From: Adiantum capillus-veneris
Taxonomy: Eukaryota > Streptophyta > Polypodiopsida > Polypodiales > Pteridaceae
Length of the DNA: 64,000 nt
Direction of reading: 5' to 3'
NCBI GenBank assembly: GCA_014529385.2
Contig: CM043944.1
Location: 81,398,384 to 81,462,383 of the forward strand
This document shows positions 33,741-43,676 of this stretch, piece after piece (the first letter of the stretch is position 1; each line of letters opens with the position of its first letter). Below the pieces are notes generated by a model that worked only from the letters and a program-made list of their open reading frames with translations, made no database searches and was not told the DNA's origin. The translations under genes and the position numbers were made by a program.

Positions 33741-34018
33741 GTAAGACAAATTTATAATTTTGCATTGTTATTCATGTTTGACTTGGGAAGCTAAGCATAG
33801 GGAACCCCTTAAACTGTCCGAGAAATGTGATTCTATCACAAGAGACAAGCATATGTTTTCATAGATTAGTGAAGGGACACTTTAATAAATTATCACTGTC
33901 TGTTGAATTGTTATTGCTTAATAAGTTATTATTGTTTGATAAGTGGATTCTGATTGATATGAAGAATTGATTGATTATGTTAAAGAGAAGAATTGTTGAA
34001 AGAATATCTTTTGTTCCT

Positions 34019-34131
34019 CGCGGTTAGCGGGATGCCTGGCGGTCAGCAAGATGCCTAGCGGTTAGCGGGATGCCTCGCGGGTAGCGGGATGCCTGGCGGT
34101 TAGCGGGATGCCTCGTGGTTAGCAGGATGGG
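34019..34131. repeat. Minisatellite, six 19-bp units
   Basis: Units of CGCGGTTAGCGGGATGCCT with small changes start at 34,019, 34,038, 34,057, 34,076, 34,095 and 34,114. They are GC-rich in an AT-rich leader. Confidence 0.9.
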
Positions 34132-35380
34132 AAGGTTGCACAATTCGCGGTTAGTGAATAAATCCTTTGCAAAGGCTATGTTGGTTAGACAGAGGAAGTC
34201 CGCGGGTAGCGGCAAACTCATGAGCCATTGGAAAAGTTGTTTTTGTTGAAAAATATGGCTGTCTTCATTAGGCCTTGTTTGAATTGTTTTGGTATTGTTT
34301 GAAGGGTTGTATAAAAGAACCTGTGTTTGAAAATTAATTAAGAAACACTGTTTGTATATGTAAAACAGTGTGGTAAAAAGTGTGCGTGTGGGGTGGAAAG
34401 TGGGGGCTGGCTCAGGTTGCCAGTCAAGGATGGGTGGTCTCGATTAGTCGAGAAACTCTCCACTCTCTCTTATTAAGAGAAGTGAAATTAGGGACTCATT
34501 ATGCAAGGAGTCGAGATGACCCAAATTTACGTGACAAAAGATTACTATTTAGTTTGGACTAAGTCTTATATCATATTTATGGTTTATGGATGGCGGTCGT
34601 GCCTCTTAAACGTGGAAAAAAAGGCGTTGTTTATGGATTCTAAATATGTCAATGGGATTTCATCTTTATGTTAGGAAACAGCTTCATTGGATTTCTATAT
34701 TTATCGACTTGACTTGTGGCGTATGACCCTTATAACCATGTAAATGATGGATAGAGGACTTCCTCTCTTCTGTTGCTCGTATCTCTACTTTGTGGAAATA
34801 GAGTAGGGTGTCGTCAATGGAAAAGGAGAATAAAGGAAGGCCATCTATCAAAGTCGCCCCAATATTATCGAGGTTGGGAACCTCACAATCCTTGATTCAC
34901 ACTTTCTTCGATGGATACTCTACTGGAGGTTTCTCCAAGTATGCCCTGATTTCCTAGTACACGACCAGATCTAAGGTTCATATAGACTTATGAAGCCCTG
35001 GATAGAGTACTCACCTTTGGATTGACTTGTCGTCAATTTCCACTTGATCGATTGCTACTTTCTGTCAAGCCATTGATTCCTCGTCTGCAACCTGATTCCT
35101 GTACAAATTTGATCAAGTTAGCTATTCTTCTATAAAGACAGTAGAGTTTTTGCTAAATCTCGTGATTGGTCTATGTGTATCACTTCAAATCGAGCTATGG
35201 GAGTCAAAATTTCACTTTCAGATTCGACTTTAGCAAAAAATCAAAGGTTTAATCTACAACCTGGAAACTGAGTGAACATGTACCAATTTTGATCCGATTG
35301 AACCCAAAATTGCCCATTGGCTTTATATTATGTTGGTCTAACACTTCAAAATTAAAACTGATGTCTCTGAGTAGCAGTAG

Positions 35381-36258
35381 TAAATAATTGCGATTATTTG
35401 CTTTTGCTAATGTTTTGCACTTTTTGGATTGGTTTGGCAAGTATACAACTTGTTAAAGTCCCTGGACAAGTTTCAACAAGTTTGGACAAAATCTGATCAA
35501 GTTTATCAATTGTTTTATGTCCGCAGACTCTGATTTTAAGAATTTGGCTTAAGTCTCACTTTTGAGATCTAGATTTCACCAAAATTGATTTGTGAGGTAT
35601 ACTTGATATGCTTGACCTTGTGGTATACTCAAATGTGTAAAATTATCAATTTTTGAAGCAGATGTAAATAATCGCGATTATTTACTCTAGATATATTTTT
35701 GTAACTTTTTGTCCCAACTTTGACACAGATCTGTTAAGCACCTCAAGTTAAGGTCACTAGCCAAGTTTCATCAAGTTTGGGCAATTTTTGGTCAAATGGT
35801 CATCAATTTTCTGTCCGCTGACTAACTTTGCAAATTTGGTCACAATTTTCAATCTAGTGATCCAAATCTTACCAAATTTGGTTTGTGGGCTTATTACAAC
35901 ATGGCTAAACTAGTGGTATGCTGACTTGGTCAAGAAAATTAAAAAATGGGACAAATGTAAATAATCATGATTATTTACAACTGACAACTTTTTGCTTCTT
36001 TTTGGTCAACTGAGCATGTACACATGTTTATCACATTAATATAAGCCTATGAATCAAATTTCAACAAGTTTGAGCAAATTTTTTTCCAATTTACACTCAA
36101 GAAAGTCAGTACAAACTTTATTTTTTACCCAGTTTTTTGCCAGTTTGGTGATCCAAATCTTTTGGGTCTTTACAAAAGTTGTTTGTACACATGCAATGAG
36201 TCAATGGTATAAACCTTGGTCCATTTAGAGCAGTTAGTTAATAATCGTGATTATTAAC
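35381..36258. repeat. Palindrome-centred repeats of about 285 bp in the 5' leader
   Basis: Palindromes based on TAAATAATCGCGATTATTTA occur at 35,381-35,400, 35,665-35,684 (perfect), 35,958-35,977 (perfect, with ATG/CAT-type centre) and 36,237-36,258 (GTTAATAATCGTGATTATTAAC). Starts are 281-293 bp apart. A half-site GTAAATAATC lies near 36,374. Sequence between palindromes is alignable only in patches (CCAAATTTGG..TGGG.TTA, ACTTTTTG, CAAGTTT), so these are old degenerate tandem units. The same family in the same orientation occurs at 21,681-22,270. Confidence 0.8.
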
Positions 36259-36933
36259 TTCAGGCTTAAAATGAACACTTTTTTGTAATTTTTTCAAAGA
36301 CAGTCTTTACATGATCTATTTTAAGTCTATGAACCAAGTCAAAACTTAATTTGGCCTAAAATGTCAAGAAAAAGTAAATAATCTGAGTTTTGGCCAACTC
36401 TTGAAATTTTTACCTCGATGTGTCTTTGAGCTTACCAACTGGTTCAGACAACTTTTAAGGTTACTCTCCAGTCGGATTGAGTGGTTTCGAGTCTTTTCGA
36501 ACTATTTCTAGCCGTAAACCTGAAATTCTGCAACTTCCAATAACAACTCACACTTGATTCTTTCAGAGAGAGCAATGTTTTGAAATCCACCTCGGATCCT
36601 ACTCACCCTACTCCTAGATTCTCATGCAATGGGGTTGTGGAAAGTGTCCACAAACACTCGTTTTCTTGTCTTTTATGGTTTTTTGAGCACGGATCTTAAG
36701 ACTTGTTTCGTCCACCAATCATCCTCAAAATCCTAATCTATTTCTACAATCCTACAATCCTAAAGGCACTCGGCAAGTACGATTACTTCTAAGCTACCTC
36801 TACACAGCAAAAGACGACAATCTTAAGCTATGCAGTTTCTAAAAGAAAGTTTTGAGCTCTAAGTGAACCTAGAGAAAGTTAAAGGATAACTTCACAAGAC
36901 GCTCGTGTTTTTCCCTAGTTTAGATCTCTTCGA

Positions 36934-36951
36934 TCCCTGACAGCGGCGCCA
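36934..36951 (-). promoter_or_regulatory. Primer-binding site of the giant gypsy
   Basis: The minus-strand TGGCGCCGCTGTCAGGGA starts two bases inside the 5' LTR. TGG at this position pairs with a tRNA 3' CCA end. The tRNA species is not assigned. Confidence 0.85.
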
Positions 36952-36953
36952 AA

Positions 36954-37874
36954 TGTGGGACGCATGTCTAACCTCACCATCCTATCTTATTGCAATATAA
37001 GCGAGAACCACGGTTAATTTGTCAATCCATGGGATGAAGTTGACTCGACTAGTGCATAGAGGCTACAAGAGGTTGTCAATCTCTCGGAAAACAACTGACA
37101 ACTCGCATCTAACTCAAGCTACACTCAAGTGACTGAAATCACCAAAAGCAATCGCTCATCGACAAACAAATCACATCCGTTACAGCATCAAATGACATCC
37201 AAACATAATGAAACTTCTAGGATAAGTTTATAAGACCTAAGCACACATGCTTATGGTCTCTAACCCCACTTTAGGTCAAGTTCCAAAATCGCAATTATTA
37301 ACAGCAATGGATTTTTGACCTAGTCGCTTTCGACCCAGAATGCATCTAAATGCTTAGCAATGATGCCCCCAATACCCCACCTATGCTTAGTTTTTGATTT
37401 GAAAGTGTAAATTCCTAGTTATGATGAATTTAGGCCGCAGGTCGGCGACGCAAAAAGCTACGAATTACTGTGAACTGCTTACGTCAATGCGTAGAGCTCT
37501 TACCTGCGGTTGCAATGTAACAAACGTGACTACAATGTGACAACAGGGGAGAGAGTAGGAAGCACGAGAAGGAGAGGAGTGAGCGCCGTTAGCTCACGTT
37601 GTGTATTTCATTATCCAAAACTTATAAAAAACTTACAAAAATTGGTGTTTATACCTTAGCCAAGGTTTTTGGGTGGTCAAAACTAATAATCTGGAGTTCT
37701 ACCAAAGCTGGGTAATGACAGGTTGATACAATCTGGAAGCTTGCAGCCCTAACTCATTAATTACAGAGTTTATTCGAGAAAATAAGAGTTACAATATTCC
37801 CGATTTATCAAAATAATAAGTGTTTTACCAAGAGAACTCTGAAAAATGGTATCCGTGTTAGCTTGCTACTAACA
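36954..37874 (-). repeat. 5' LTR of the giant gypsy
   Basis: This is the 921-bp partner of 11,751-12,670 (TGTGGGACGC ... TGCTACTAACA), followed by the TACCA duplication at 37,875-37,879. Confidence 0.95.
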
Positions 37875-37879
37875 TACCA

Positions 37880-38950
37880 CAATGGCTTGTTTGCGACAAA
37901 GCAACTCAACAACCTGTGATAAAAGAGTTTCATGAAAGCCTATGGGCTAGACATAAAGGAATATGGGCAACCTTTGTCAAGATCAAGGACCGTTATTGGT
38001 GGAAAGGTATGTACAAAGATGTGGCTCCGTTTGTGGATACTTTCTTGATATGCCAACAATATTCTAATGTACGATACGAGATGAATTACATCCCACTTAT
38101 CCATTGACTATGCACTACAAGTGGATGGTGGACCTGATTACAATGCCAGTAGGTGTTTAGCAAATGAGGTATATTATTCTTGCTAGAGAAGATCTTACTA
38201 ACAAGGTTGAAGGAAGAGCTTTGCGTACCAAAGCCACAAGTTTTGCATGCAAGTTTTTGCTCAAAGATGTGATTTTTAGGTGCGAATGTGTTGGTAAAAT
38301 CACTAATGACAAAGGATAGGTAGATACAGATGAAGTTCGAGAGTTCTTTGCTTATTTAGGCATCAATTGGCTCTCACTACAACATACAATCCATAGGGTA
38401 ATGGAAAAATTGAAAGGGGACATCACCTATTGTGAAAGCTCTAGCAAAGGCATACCAAGGGCATATTGGTGATTAATGGCCTAAAATTTTACCTTTTGAT
38501 GTATGGGCTAATTGCACTACACATAGTTATGCTACAGGTTTTATGCCATTCAAACTGATGTATGGACAAAACCCATTATGCCTACGTAAGATGCGGTTAT
38601 GTCTTGGACTGCATTGCCATGGGAAACAGGCTATGGAAGATTTGCTTGCTTTACGTATTCGCCAACTTGATTTGCGTCATGCACATATGGAGCAAGGAAG
38701 ATCAAAGCTCAAGGAGGCACGATTGAAGGATAAGGTAGCATTTGATGACAAGCATAAGTTACCATCTTACACTATTAAAGATTGTGATTAGGTACTTGTT
38801 TACGACAGTAGTTTGGAGAATCAATACACTGCTATGCAAAAAATGGTCAAACGATGGTTTGGACCATATGTGGTACTTCATCCTTATGACAATGGGACAT
38901 ACAAATTATGTGAGCGTGATGGAACTGCCGCAAGTAGGGAAAAGAATTAA
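37880..38950 (+). pseudogene. gypsy-2 pol piece 3: integrase
   Basis: The frame continues from 11,750 without a shift (QWLVCDKATQQPVIKEFHES). The HHCC zinc finger is EFHESLWARHKG ... FLICQQYSN, with both His and both Cys present. The core is recognisable but broken by stops and shifts: AREDLTNKVEGRALRTKAT, then a TTTYNP segment and GNGKIERGH carrying the third catalytic acid. The C-terminal part at 38,543-38,791 reads PFKLMYGQNP ... RIRQLDL ... KLKEARLKDK, followed by VLVYDSSLENQ and KRWFGPYVV. Length and order match a complete but dead integrase. Confidence 0.75.
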
Positions 38951-39014
38951 AAGGGAGAAGGCTAGATTTTTTTTTTTGGCACATGCCGGAGGATGTGCAA
39001 GTTCAGAGGGGGTG

Positions 39015-40950
39015 AATGTCGTGTCGCTATGCTTTCACGATGGGAAAAAGAGAAAAATGATGTAGAATAAGCCTATTTGAAGTCTATATTTTTATTGAGC
39101 AGTGACCAAGGCTCAATAACATGCAAGTTTAATGCTAAATGTATGCCAAATGCGAGTTTAAAGGGCTAAAAACTATGTTTTTGATGCTAAAAGTGGATAT
39201 GTTTAAAGTTGTCAAAATGGAAGTTTATGGATTAAAAATGTAGCACTCAGAATGCTCCATAGACCTATCTTTACGGCACATCGATTGGGGAACTCTGATC
39301 ATCAAGATACAAAAGTTTGAAGTTAGGGAGAAGCTGCAGTGAAGTCACAATAGATGAATTTTTTTCTACTTTTGAACACGCCATTCGAGGCCTTGGTGGA
39401 GTAAGAATGCGGTGGGGATTGTGGAGTTTGAAATCGTCAAAGTGAATTTCTTACTGGTTTTTGCGATTCGAGAATCAGAGCACAGGGTAGTGAATGGCAA
39501 GGGTGTTGAAGTCACCGAAAAAAAAAAGATTTCTGTGATTTGATTTGTGGAGTTTTTGGAGGAGTTTGGAGGGTGTGGGCATGCCATGTGGCAACGTAAT
39601 GGTCCATAGGCAATGGATAGACGATGAAGCCCGCAATATAAAGGCTGGAGCATGAACTCCATTGTGTACAAGCAAAGGGAGAGAGAGAGAGAGAGAGGGA
39701 GTCCTCTCATGCGTGGGCTATGGTGACCTTTTGCAGGCAGCACACGGGCATTGCTCTGGCGGACCTTGGCGTTGGTTTTGACCACACGATGGTGAGTGGA
39801 GGTGGGTGGTGCTGTTGCCGGCCGTTGGACGGCGATGTTGAAGATGATGTGGTGCAACCATTGGGATAGTTCTCATGCCCAAGAGAGCCAAAACTTTGTT
39901 GAAGGCAAAGGGGGGCTCCCACTCGTAGCGCCGGGTGCCACTACCCTACATAGAAGGAGGCCGAAAGTAGAAGTGATAGTTCCCGTGCATGGAGCTAAAG
40001 AGAGAACTCGAAAAAAATAGAAGGGACCAAAAAACAAGGATGTCCTATAAGGGCAATTTTTTATTTTTGCATTTCCGGGGGGGGGGGGGGGGGGGGGGCG
40101 GGCAGAGAGAGTTCTTGGAAGGAGAGTTCTACAGGGAGCTCATGGTAATCAAGGTTTCCATCTCTCCCTCCATCATTATTGGGCTCTCACGCTTATGCTC
40201 TATTAATCATAATTATAAATTTACGTAGAATTTTGCAAGGAGCTTAAACTCCTTAATTCTCATTTAATCCAAGTTACGGTGCCGTTAACGGCCTGCTTTG
40301 GCAACCAAGCTTCAAATCTTATCTATGCTATCAATTTCAAGTGTTTAATGCTTCGTTTACATTGTCAACGTGGTTGTTAGCCTACTATTCGGTGTTGTGC
40401 ATCTTCTCCTCTCTCTTTTCCCGACTCCTCTCTCGAACCCCATAACCCGCGATAGCGTGTACACAAACACACTTTGCCGCTTGCGTAAACCCGAGAGCTC
40501 ACACTCTCCCGCTTCTTCTTGCGTGCTTCAAAGCTGCTACTACTGGTTTGATCTCTATACCTATGGCAAAAAGCCTAACGTTGTGCTTTCCTTCTCCCTC
40601 TATGTAGCGCTACAATTGAAGGCTAAGATTCAACGCTGGTTTCATTTCATGTTTAATTCTTTCTTTGTGCTACTTGTGTTCTCAACTTGTGTTGTAGAAT
40701 TTAGCGCTACTGAATAAGCTCATGTAGTACTATTCTCATAAAAAGCCAACGCTACCTACTTTGCAAAAAATTCCTTGCCAAGCTATGCAAAAAAGAATTG
40801 AACTCGAAGCTTTTTCTTTCAGAAGTGTCGTACGCTTCCAAACCCAACTTGGGAACAATTGAGCTCCAAAATTCTCTGCACACTAAAGATAAAAGCCTTA
40901 GCTTGTTTCAGAGCTTGTGCACACGTCGTCGGAAGCGGATCAAGAACCGC
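39015..40950 (+). other. Non-coding region after gypsy-2; possible start of its 3' LTR
   Basis: CAGAGGGGGTGAATG at about 39,003-39,017 looks like a PPT followed by an LTR starting TG at about 39,012-39,015, at the right distance after the integrase end. No matching LTR is visible, so the extent is unknown. The rest of this interval shows no credible gene. It contains a short (GA)n near 39,680 and a 21-base G run at 40,078-40,098. Confidence 0.35.
40078..40098. repeat. Run of 21 guanines
   Basis: An uninterrupted G homopolymer on the plus strand, capable in principle of forming a G-quadruplex. Exact length may be affected by sequencing error. Confidence 0.85.
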
Positions 40951-40953
40951 CGT

Positions 40954-40965
40954 GCTCTGATACCA
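40954..40965 (-). promoter_or_regulatory. Primer-binding site of a minus-strand LTR element fragment
   Basis: GCTCTGATACCA on the plus strand is the complement of TGGTATCAGAGC, the initiator tRNA-Met PBS. Two bases later TGTGAGTGTGCACGG begins (40,968), as expected of the inner end of an LTR read from the other strand. The LTR seems to be lost or cut within about 150 bp. Confidence 0.5.
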
Positions 40966-41154
40966 CTTGTGAGTGTGCACGGAGCGCGTGTGTGCAAGTG
41001 CGAGTGCAGTGCACTGCACTGCAGTAGAACACAGGTTTTGGTGGAGCTCTCGATGAGAAGATAACTCACCACTCCTTATTCTTCTACACTATCCAAAGAA
41101 TAGATATGGTTAGTGATGGGCGTCTAGCCACTTGCCTGAATATTAACAACTTAT

Positions 41155-41640
41155 GCGTTGGGAAGGAACAGTGATGCATTCATAGTGGGTTACACAGATG
41201 TGGACTATGCGGGTTGTGTGGATAGTCAAAGATCTTTGTCTGGCTATGTATTCCTATTTGCTAGAGCAGCCATGCCATGGTGATTATGTCTCTAAGATTA
41301 CACTTCATCTTCCACCACAAAGGCAGAGTACGTTGTAGTTTCTAGTGCCAGCAAGGAAGCTGTATGGTTAGCTCGTCTAGTGGGACACCTTGGAATTTAC
41401 TAGACTTCTATGCTGCATTGTGATAGTCAGAGTGCTATTGCATTAGCGACCCCGTGTTTCACTCGTCGAACCACATAGAAGTCATATATCATGTGATACG
41501 GGACATACTGGGTAGCAAGCGCATTGAGATAGGCAAGGTTCATATGGATGACAACCCTGCAAATGCATTCACGAAGAGCCTAGTCTCAAAGTGGTTTGCA
41601 CATTGCATTGAGATGATGGGTGTAGGGTGAAGCCATTGGA
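41155..41640 (+). pseudogene. Ty1/copia RNase H remnant
   Basis: With frameshifts, the plus strand reads VGYTDVDYAGCVDSQRSLSG, then SSSTTKAEYVVVSSASKEAV, then LHCDSQSAIALA and HMDDNPANAFTKSL, the copia RNase H from its first catalytic Asp to the end of pol. Several stops are present. It is followed by a PPT-like AAGTGGAAGA and an LTR start, so this is the 3' end of a dead plus-strand copia element unrelated to the one at 14.6-19.8 kb. Confidence 0.8.
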
Positions 41641-41709
41641 ATGATTTACGGTTGTACATGTTGTACATATATAGGCCATTTGGGCCACGCTGGCCTTCAA
41701 GTGGAAGAT

Positions 41710-41930
41710 TGTTGGGGTTCTTCAAGCCAATCGGCCAGACCATTACTAACCCATCACCTAATATCTAACCTTATTCATGGATAATACAAAGAATAAGGCA
41801 CTGTGAGGTGCTCGTTATCCTAATTCTGCGCTCTACCAAGACTGTGTGCTCCTACTTCTCCCCCTTTTTTGCATGCACGCATTCGTGCACCTCACATCAA
41901 AGCACATAAATGCTTCAGGGCTGGGATAAA
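41710..41930 (+). repeat. Start of a copia 3' LTR
   Basis: TGTTGGGGTTCTTCAAGCC follows directly on CAAGTGGAAGAT, the classic copia PPT/LTR junction. The right end is not defined because the partner LTR is missing. Confidence 0.5.
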
Positions 41931-42039
41931 AACCTGGGGAGATCATTTCACAATGATCAACCTATGATAGCTGATATGATTTCTCATAACATTAACCTCA
42001 CTACCAACTGTCTTGTTGAGGTGCTATACAAGTCAAAAA

Positions 42040-42640
42040 AGTTCAATTTGATGACATCAAAGCATTACTAGGGGAACAAGAAAGAGCTGACTTGGCTGCA
42101 ATTGCAAAGTCAGCTTATAGAGATTTCTCAAGGATCTCTAAATTCCAAGAGGACCTCAAGAGGAAGCTTAACAAAAAATGGAAGATCCAATGGAGCAGCA
42201 AGCAATGGTTATATAGGTTCAAATGTCTCTGGGCTTTTCCTATCCCAACAAAGCACAACTATCTTTGTTGGTTGATCATCCACCAGGGGGTCTGGACTAT
42301 CGAAGGGCAACAAAGCTGAACATTGGACAAGGAATTTGCCCCAGGTGCCAAAGAGTTGAAGACATGGGATATCTATTTTTTAGCGGTCCCAAGGTGGCCA
42401 ATCTCCTGGCTTGATAGCAAGGCTGTTCTACAGTTCATCCACACCATTTCTCTAATAAGGAGATTTTGTTGGGAGAATGTAGGTACATGGACATACCCTT
42501 GTGGAATATGTGGAGAAGTAGCTATCTTTGGCATTGTTGGTGTTAGAAAATAATTCATTGCACAAGAGTTTAATGATCAACCCCTTCTTTTTGAGCTTAA
42601 AAGGCTCTCATCCTGTTGTACTTCTAGTATTAAGGATGCC
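42040..42640 (+). pseudogene. LINE ORF2 C-terminal zinc-binding region (zf-RVT-like) remnant
   Basis: Across two frames the sequence reads KKWKIQWSSKQWLYRFKCLWAF, IPTKHNYLCWLIIHQGVWT and GICPRCQRVEDMGYLFF. The W-rich segment followed by C-x2-C and H/Y-x-F-F spacing matches the zf-RVT region at the end of plant L1-type LINE ORF2 proteins. Stops and shifts throughout mark it as a relic. The 3' limit is uncertain. Confidence 0.6.
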
Positions 42641-43173
42641 CCAAAATCCCCTTTACATAAGTCTAGAAACAATTTAAATGGCAAGTCTGGTGTAGGAACA
42701 TGATTAGATGGTATTCCAAGGAAAGGCTTCTCATGTTAGCAGACATTCTAAAACTCTTGTGGTGCACACATGAAGAGATCACAACCTCCGTTTGGTGGAT
42801 TTTGAAGAGGGTGGCCACCTTATTTTGGATTGAGGTGTATTGTGCCATGAACTAGTGCCATGAACTAACGTGTCGTAATGAAGACCACCCCTCTCCATGC
42901 ATTCACCAAACGTTCACGACATTCATTAGGTCTTAACCAATCAAAGACTTGCTTTCGCCTCTCTGCCATGAAACCTACAAAAGCTGCTATGGCTCGCTCA
43001 GGCTGAAGCTGAACGCTCACCATGTGTGCATGAGCACGTTTAGATTAGCAAATGTTCAAGGTCACCGATCGTTTGGCCGAACGTACCCATGTGTGCGCTA
43101 CATGTCATATAGTTGTTGGGATGACCTCTTTCCCCTCCTTTGAGGTCCATTGTGACATTCAGTTTTCTTTTTA

Positions 43174-43668
43174 GGGAAAATTACCAAAATACCCCTCTAA
43201 TTTGTGGAAATTCCCAAAATACCCCTCAAATTTCAAAAATTTCCAAAATACCCCCGATATTTTGTCATAATTTCCCAAAATACCCCTCAAATTTTCCAAA
43301 ATTCCCAAAATACCCCTGGTTGTGAGATAAAAATTTTCCAAAGATTAAAAAATTTATACCTTTCATAAGAAGACTGATTGTCTATCAATACAAGATACTA
43401 AAACTAGAATTTGAGTAGGTTATGTAGGCTTTATAGATGAATTGCTTCATTTTTTAAAGATATAATTGCCCTTTTTTGCGAGGTAATTTGTGACAAATCA
43501 CATGCTAAGCACTCAAAAACGGATCTTGATTGTCAGAAAAGAATAAAGGAATGATAAGCTTAAATAATTCAACCAAAATAGATACAAGGGTATTTTGGGA
43601 ATTTTTGAAATTTGAGGGGTATTTTGGGAATTTTCACAAATTAGAGGGGTATTTTGGTAATTTTCCCC
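43174..43668. mobile_element. hAT-like MITE, 495 bp
   Basis: Terminal inverted repeats of about 80 bp begin GGGAAAATTACCAAAATACC on the left. The complement of the right end begins GGGGAAAATTACCAAAATAC. Both are flanked by the 8-bp duplication TCTTTTTA (43,166-43,173 and 43,669-43,676). There is no coding sequence between them. An 8-bp TSD and short non-coding body fit a hAT-superfamily miniature element. The arms themselves contain tandem copies of a unit around AAAATACCCCTCAAATTT. Confidence 0.88.
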
Positions 43669-43676
43669 TCTTTTTA

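Larger units (their letters stand above)
32966..36933 (-). other. Unusually long 5' leader of the giant gypsy
   Basis: Nearly 4 kb separates the PBS from the first gag codons. It holds the antisense ORF (33,564-33,740) with a TATA box, a 19-bp minisatellite (34,019-34,131) and the 285-bp palindrome repeats (35,381-36,258). A GTGAGT donor-like site lies near 36,596 on the minus strand, so part of the leader may be an intron; no acceptor could be fixed. Confidence 0.5.
11746..37879 (-). mobile_element. Giant Ty3/gypsy LTR retrotransposon (about 26.1 kb including a nested copia)
   Basis: Near-identical 920/921-bp LTRs (11,751-12,670 and 36,954-37,874), each TG...CA, are flanked by the 5-bp duplication TACCA. 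The PBS (36,934-36,951) and PPT (12,671-12,684) place it on the minus strand, 5' end at the right. In order of transcription: long leader, gag with two zinc knuckles, retropepsin, RT-RNase H, two HHCC motifs plus integrase core, a second retropepsin-like domain, an intron, then a long accessory coiled-coil ORF. Without the 5.2-kb copia inserted in the accessory ORF, it is about 20.9 kb. Integrase follows RT-RNase H (Ty3/gypsy order); the great length and extra ORFs recall Tat/Ogre-type plant elements. The lineage is not proven. Confidence 0.93.
3840..39300 (+). mobile_element. Old Ty3/gypsy element 'gypsy-2', split by two large insertions
   Basis: Three separated plus-strand pieces (3,890-4,462, 10,315-11,750 and 37,880-38,950) read in order as pre-RT linker and RT start, then RT and RNase H, then integrase of one gypsy pol. 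The first gap is a CACTA transposon. The second is a 26-kb LTR element with TSD TACCA at 11,746-11,750 and 37,875-37,879. Codon phase is preserved exactly across the second insertion: the codon ending at 11,750 is followed in frame by 37,880. The element is heavily decayed and its 5' part is not visible. A purine run CAGAGGGGG near 39,005 may be its PPT. The outer limits are estimates. Confidence 0.75.

Noticed and set aside
37880-38107. An independent small gene just right of the giant gypsy
   Set aside because: It is the continuation of gypsy-2 pol, in phase with 11,750 across the insertion.
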